DNA of 64,000 nucleotides from Pseudomonas oryzihabitans (GTDB lineage Bacteria > Pseudomonadota > Gammaproteobacteria > Pseudomonadales > Pseudomonadaceae). The stretch's first letter is position 1; the number at the start of each line of letters is the position of its first letter. The notes under the pieces were generated by a model. That model worked only from the letters and a program-made list of their open reading frames with translations. It was not told the DNA's origin and did not search any database. The stretch covers positions 124,001-188,000 of the forward strand of contig NZ_VDND01000002.1 in NCBI RefSeq assembly GCF_007665395.1, written 5' to 3'. Shown here piece after piece: positions 61,319 through 64,000 of this stretch. A program made the translations under genes and the position numbers.

Positions 61319-62133
61319 TGCTGAAGCAGCGAGTTATTACGGCGATGGTGCTCCTGCCCATCGCCCTGGCCGGATTTTTCTGGCTGGAAGGGGCGGCCTT
61401 CGCCCTGTTCATCGGCGCGGTGGTGGTGCTGGGTGCCTGGGAATGGGCCCGTCTGGCCGGTCTGGAAGCCCAGCCCCTGCGTTGTGCCTATGCTGCCGTG
61501 GTCGCCCTGGCCCTCCTGCTTTGCTGGTGGCTGCCTGCGGGCGCCCACGGCCTGCTGTTCATCAGCCTGGCCTGGTGGCTCTACGCGACCGTGCTGGTCC
61601 TGACCTATCCCGACAGTGCCAGGACCTGGCAGGCTTCCTGGCGCCGCCTGCTCATCGGCCTGGTAGTCCTGGTCCCGGCCTGGCAGGGCCTGATGCTGCT
61701 AAAGGCGGCACCTGGTGGCAATCTGCTAATTCTTGAGGTCATGATGCTGGTGTGGCTGGCCGACATCTTCGCCTATTTTTCCGGCCGGGCCTTCGGCAAG
61801 CGCAAGCTGGCGCCGGCCGTGAGTCCGGGCAAGAGCTGGGAAGGCCTCTACGGCGGTCTGGCCGCGGCCCTGATCGCGACCCTGGTGCTTGGCCTGGTGC
61901 GCGGCTGGGGACTGGTTGATCTGCTGCAGGCCCTGATCGGTGCCGCCTGCGTGGTGCTCATCTCCGTGGTCGGCGATCTCACCGAAAGCATGTTCAAGCG
62001 CCAGGCCGGCCTCAAGGACAGCAGTCAGCTGCTACCTGGCCATGGTGGTGTGCTGGATCGAATCGACAGTCTGACGGCGGCCGTGCCGCTGTTCGCCCTG
62101 CTGCTCTGGTGGGCTGGCTGGGGTGTGCATTGA
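61318..62133 (+). CDS. cdsA: Phosphatidate cytidylyltransferase
   Basis: 271 residues, multi-pass membrane protein. C-terminal CDS signature: [13 protein letters not shown] and [36 protein letters not shown] in part. Makes CDP-diacylglycerol for phospholipids. ATG 61318 overlaps the uppS stop; its own stop overlaps the dxr start. Confidence 0.96.
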   Translation: MLKQRVITAMVLLPIALAGFFWLEGAAFALFIGAVVVLGAWEWARLAGLEAQPLRCAYAAVVALALLLCWWLPAGAHGLLFISLAWWLYATVLVLTYPDSARTWQASWRRLLIGLVVLVPAWQGLMLLKAAPGGNLLILEVMMLVWLADIFAYFSGRAFGKRKLAPAVSPGKSWEGLYGGLAAALIATLVLGLVRGWGLVDLLQALIGAACVVLISVVGDLTESMFKRQAGLKDSSQLLPGHGGVLDRIDSLTAAVPLFALLLWWAGWGVH

Positions 62134-63311
62134 GTCTCCAGCGACTGTGCGTGCTGGGTGCGACCGGCTCCATCGGTGCCAGTACCCTGGATGTGGTGGC
62201 GCAGCATCCCGATCGTTACCAGGTCTTCGCCCTCAGTGGTCATCGACGGCTGGCTGAACTGGCGGACCTCTGCCGGCGCTTCCAGCCGAGCTATGCCGCG
62301 GTGCCCGATCAGGCATCGGCCGACCAGCTGGTCGCCTTGCTGCAGGGTGCCGAGACCGCTCCCGAGATTGTGGTGGGGGAGGAGGGGTTGGCGGCTATCG
62401 CGGCCCATCCCCAGATCGATACCGTGATGGCGGCGATCGTCGGTGCGGCGGGATTGAGGCCGACGCTGGCCGCGGTCAAGGCCGGCAAGCGCGTGCTGCT
62501 CGCCAACAAGGAAGCCCTGGTCATGAGCGGCGCCCTCTTCATCGAGGCGGTGCGGACCAGCGGCGCGACCCTGCTGCCCATCGATAGCGAACACAATGCC
62601 ATCTTCCAGTGCCTGGCCGATCCCGCGACGCCAGGTCTGGCGCGCAAGGGTGTACGGCGGATCCTGTTGACCGCCTCGGGCGGTCCGTTCCGTGAGACGC
62701 CGGCCGAACAGCTGGTCGATGTCACTCCCGCGCAGGCCTGTGCCCATCCCAAGTGGTCCATGGGGCGCAAGATTTCCGTGGATTCCGCGACCCTGATGAA
62801 CAAGGGGCTGGAGCTGATCGAGGCCTGCTGGCTGTTCGCGGCGGCGCCGGAGCAGGTCGAGGTGGTCGTCCATCCCCAGAGCGTCATTCATTCCCTGGTG
62901 GACTACGTGGATGGCTCGGTGCTGGCCCAACTGGGCAATCCCGACATGCGTACCCCCATCGCGCATGCCCTGGCCTGGCCCGAGCGCATCGCATCCGGGG
63001 TCTCGGCGCTGGACCTGTTCGCCATCGGTCGGCTCGATTTCGAGCGGCCCGACGAAGAGCGCTTCCCCTGCCTGCGCCTGGCCCGGGAAGCCGCCCAGGC
63101 CGGTGGCTGCATGCCGGCGACGCTCAATGCGGCCAACGAGATCGCTGTCGAGGCCTTCCTGGACGGTCAGCTGGGCTTCACCCAGATTCCGCTGCTGATC
63201 GAGTCGGTGCTGAACGCTACCGAGCCCGGTCCGGTTGATGACCTCGAGGCCGTCTTCCTGGCCGACACCACCGCTCGGCGGCGGGCGCGGGAGTGGTTGG
63301 CGCGCGGCTGA
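62130..63311 (+). CDS. dxr: 1-deoxy-D-xylulose 5-phosphate reductoisomerase
   Basis: 393 residues. NADPH loop [11 protein letters not shown], metal/substrate motifs [11 protein letters not shown] and [23 protein letters not shown]. First committed step of the MEP isoprenoid pathway (fosmidomycin target), feeding uppS. TTG 62130 gives the homologous N-terminus ([13 protein letters not shown]) and overlaps the cdsA stop; a GTG at 62109 is the alternative. Confidence 0.94.
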   Translation: MSLQRLCVLGATGSIGASTLDVVAQHPDRYQVFALSGHRRLAELADLCRRFQPSYAAVPDQASADQLVALLQGAETAPEIVVGEEGLAAIAAHPQIDTVMAAIVGAAGLRPTLAAVKAGKRVLLANKEALVMSGALFIEAVRTSGATLLPIDSEHNAIFQCLADPATPGLARKGVRRILLTASGGPFRETPAEQLVDVTPAQACAHPKWSMGRKISVDSATLMNKGLELIEACWLFAAAPEQVEVVVHPQSVIHSLVDYVDGSVLAQLGNPDMRTPIAHALAWPERIASGVSALDLFAIGRLDFERPDEERFPCLRLAREAAQAGGCMPATLNAANEIAVEAFLDGQLGFTQIPLLIESVLNATEPGPVDDLEAVFLADTTARRRAREWLARG

Positions 63312-63377
63312 CGCCGCGCCTCGACACCCGGCCTGCGAGTCCGCAGAATCTGCACACTGAGGTAGCGGAGGCAGCCA

Positions 63378-64000
63378 ATGACCATCCTGTACACGATACT
63401 GGGAACCCTGATCGCCCTCGGCGTGCTGGTGACCATCCATGAGTATGGCCATTTCTGGACGGCGCGCCGTTGCGGCGTCAAGGTCCTGCGTTTTTCCGTG
63501 GGCTTCGGCAAGCCGCTGCTGCGCTGGCACGATAGCCAGGGTACCGAGTTCGTGGTAGCCGCCATCCCGCTTGGCGGCTACGTCAAGATGCTCGACGAGC
63601 GCGAAGCGCCGGTCGCGCTGGAGGAGCAACATGCCGCCTTCAATCGCAAGACGGTTCGCCAGCGCATCGCCATCGTCGCTGCGGGTCCGATCGCCAATTT
63701 CCTGCTGGCCATCCTGTTCTTCTGGCTGCTCGCCATGCTCGGCTCCCAACAGCCGCGTCCGGTGGTGGGGTCGGTAGTCGCCGATACTCCCGCCGCCCTG
63801 GCCGGTATCCCGGCAGGGGCGGAACTGATTGCCGTGGACGATGCTCCGGTGGACAGCTGGTCGGCGGTCAACCTGCGACTGGTCGACCGCCTGGGTGAGA
63901 GCGGTCCGCTGCGCGTCCGTTACACGGTGCCGGGCACCACCGCCGAGCAGAGCAGCGTCATCCAGCTCCACGCCTGGTTGCGCGGCGCGGAAGACCCGGA
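63378..64000 (+). CDS. rseP: Site-2 metalloprotease RseP/MucP (partial, C-terminus outside window)
   Basis: 207 codons to the right edge. The zinc motif HEYGH lies in the first helix (LGVLVTIHEYGHFWTARRCG in part), GFGKPLL and the GGYVKML segment follow, then a second helix (IANFLLAILFFWLLAML) and the first PDZ domain start. It makes the intramembrane cut in MucA after AlgW (45135-46256). CGGAGG precedes ATG 63378. Downstream order is expected to be bamA. Confidence 0.94.
   Translation, partial: MTILYTILGTLIALGVLVTIHEYGHFWTARRCGVKVLRFSVGFGKPLLRWHDSQGTEFVVAAIPLGGYVKMLDEREAPVALEEQHAAFNRKTVRQRIAIVAAGPIANFLLAILFFWLLAMLGSQQPRPVVGSVVADTPAALAGIPAGAELIAVDDAPVDSWSAVNLRLVDRLGESGPLRVRYTVPGTTAEQSSVIQLHAWLRGAEDP

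Noticed and set aside
62025-63971. 648-codon open frame on the minus strand across cdsA, dxr and rseP
   Set aside because: It crosses three solid genes and two of their junctions; explained by high GC and lack of AT-rich stop codons.

Overview
The window is high-GC chromosomal DNA of a Pseudomonas species. Gene order closely follows two blocks known from P. aeruginosa: dppA / SIMPL gene / roxSR through gatCBA, mreBCD, tldD, pmbA, rpoN, lpt, mla, murA-his, algW and cysD-cysNC; and then a sodium/proton antiporter, dapC, glnD, map, rpsB, tsf, pyrH, frr, uppS, cdsA, dxr and rseP. A member of the P. oryzihabitans/psychrotolerans group is a guess from gene content only. No rRNA, tRNA, CRISPR array, insertion sequence, prophage or plasmid gene was seen.

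Layout. 1-3900 (minus): three tandem peptide-binding proteins of the DppA type, the first cut by the window edge. 4147-6868: a SIMPL-domain periplasmic protein and the RoxSR redox two-component system. 6991-12304: a variable segment with an SbmA/BacA-like exporter, a GntR regulator with its 5-dehydro-4-deoxyglucarate dehydratase, an alginate lyase-family protein and a short RlpA lipoprotein. 12569-15779 (minus): gatCAB. 16011-21010: mreBCD, maf and rng (cell shape and RNA processing). 21023-29330: yhdP, a nitrilase-family hydrolase, tldD, yjgA and pmbA. 29554-30168: Mn superoxide dismutase. 30260-35723 (minus): the lptCAB-rpoN-hpf-ptsN-rapZ-ptsO cluster joining LPS export, sigma-54 and the nitrogen phosphotransferase system; kdsD lies just upstream. 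36985-40040: the mlaFEDCB lipid-transport operon. 40286-45121: ibaG, murA and hisG-hisD-hisC. 45135-50111: algW, a Nif3-like gene and cysD-cysNC. 50163 onward: a small Tyr/Pro-rich protein, an antiporter, dapC-glnD-map, then translation and envelope-lipid genes from rpsB to rseP, truncated at the right edge.

Much of the window serves the envelope: LPS export (lptABC, kdsD), outer-membrane lipid asymmetry (mla, yhdP), peptidoglycan (murA, uppS, mreBCD, rlpA) and envelope-stress proteolysis (algW and rseP, which act in sequence on the anti-sigma factor MucA in Pseudomonas).

No clearly new multi-gene system was found. The most notable observations are: mreC has no ATG/GTG/TTG at its homologous start and seems to begin at ATC; kdsC is absent from its usual place between kdsD and lptC; three copies of a palindromic intergenic repeat, one splitting the his genes; a regulator/enzyme pair with a 20-bp palindrome; an orphan alginate lyase-family gene; and a structured leader before rpsB.
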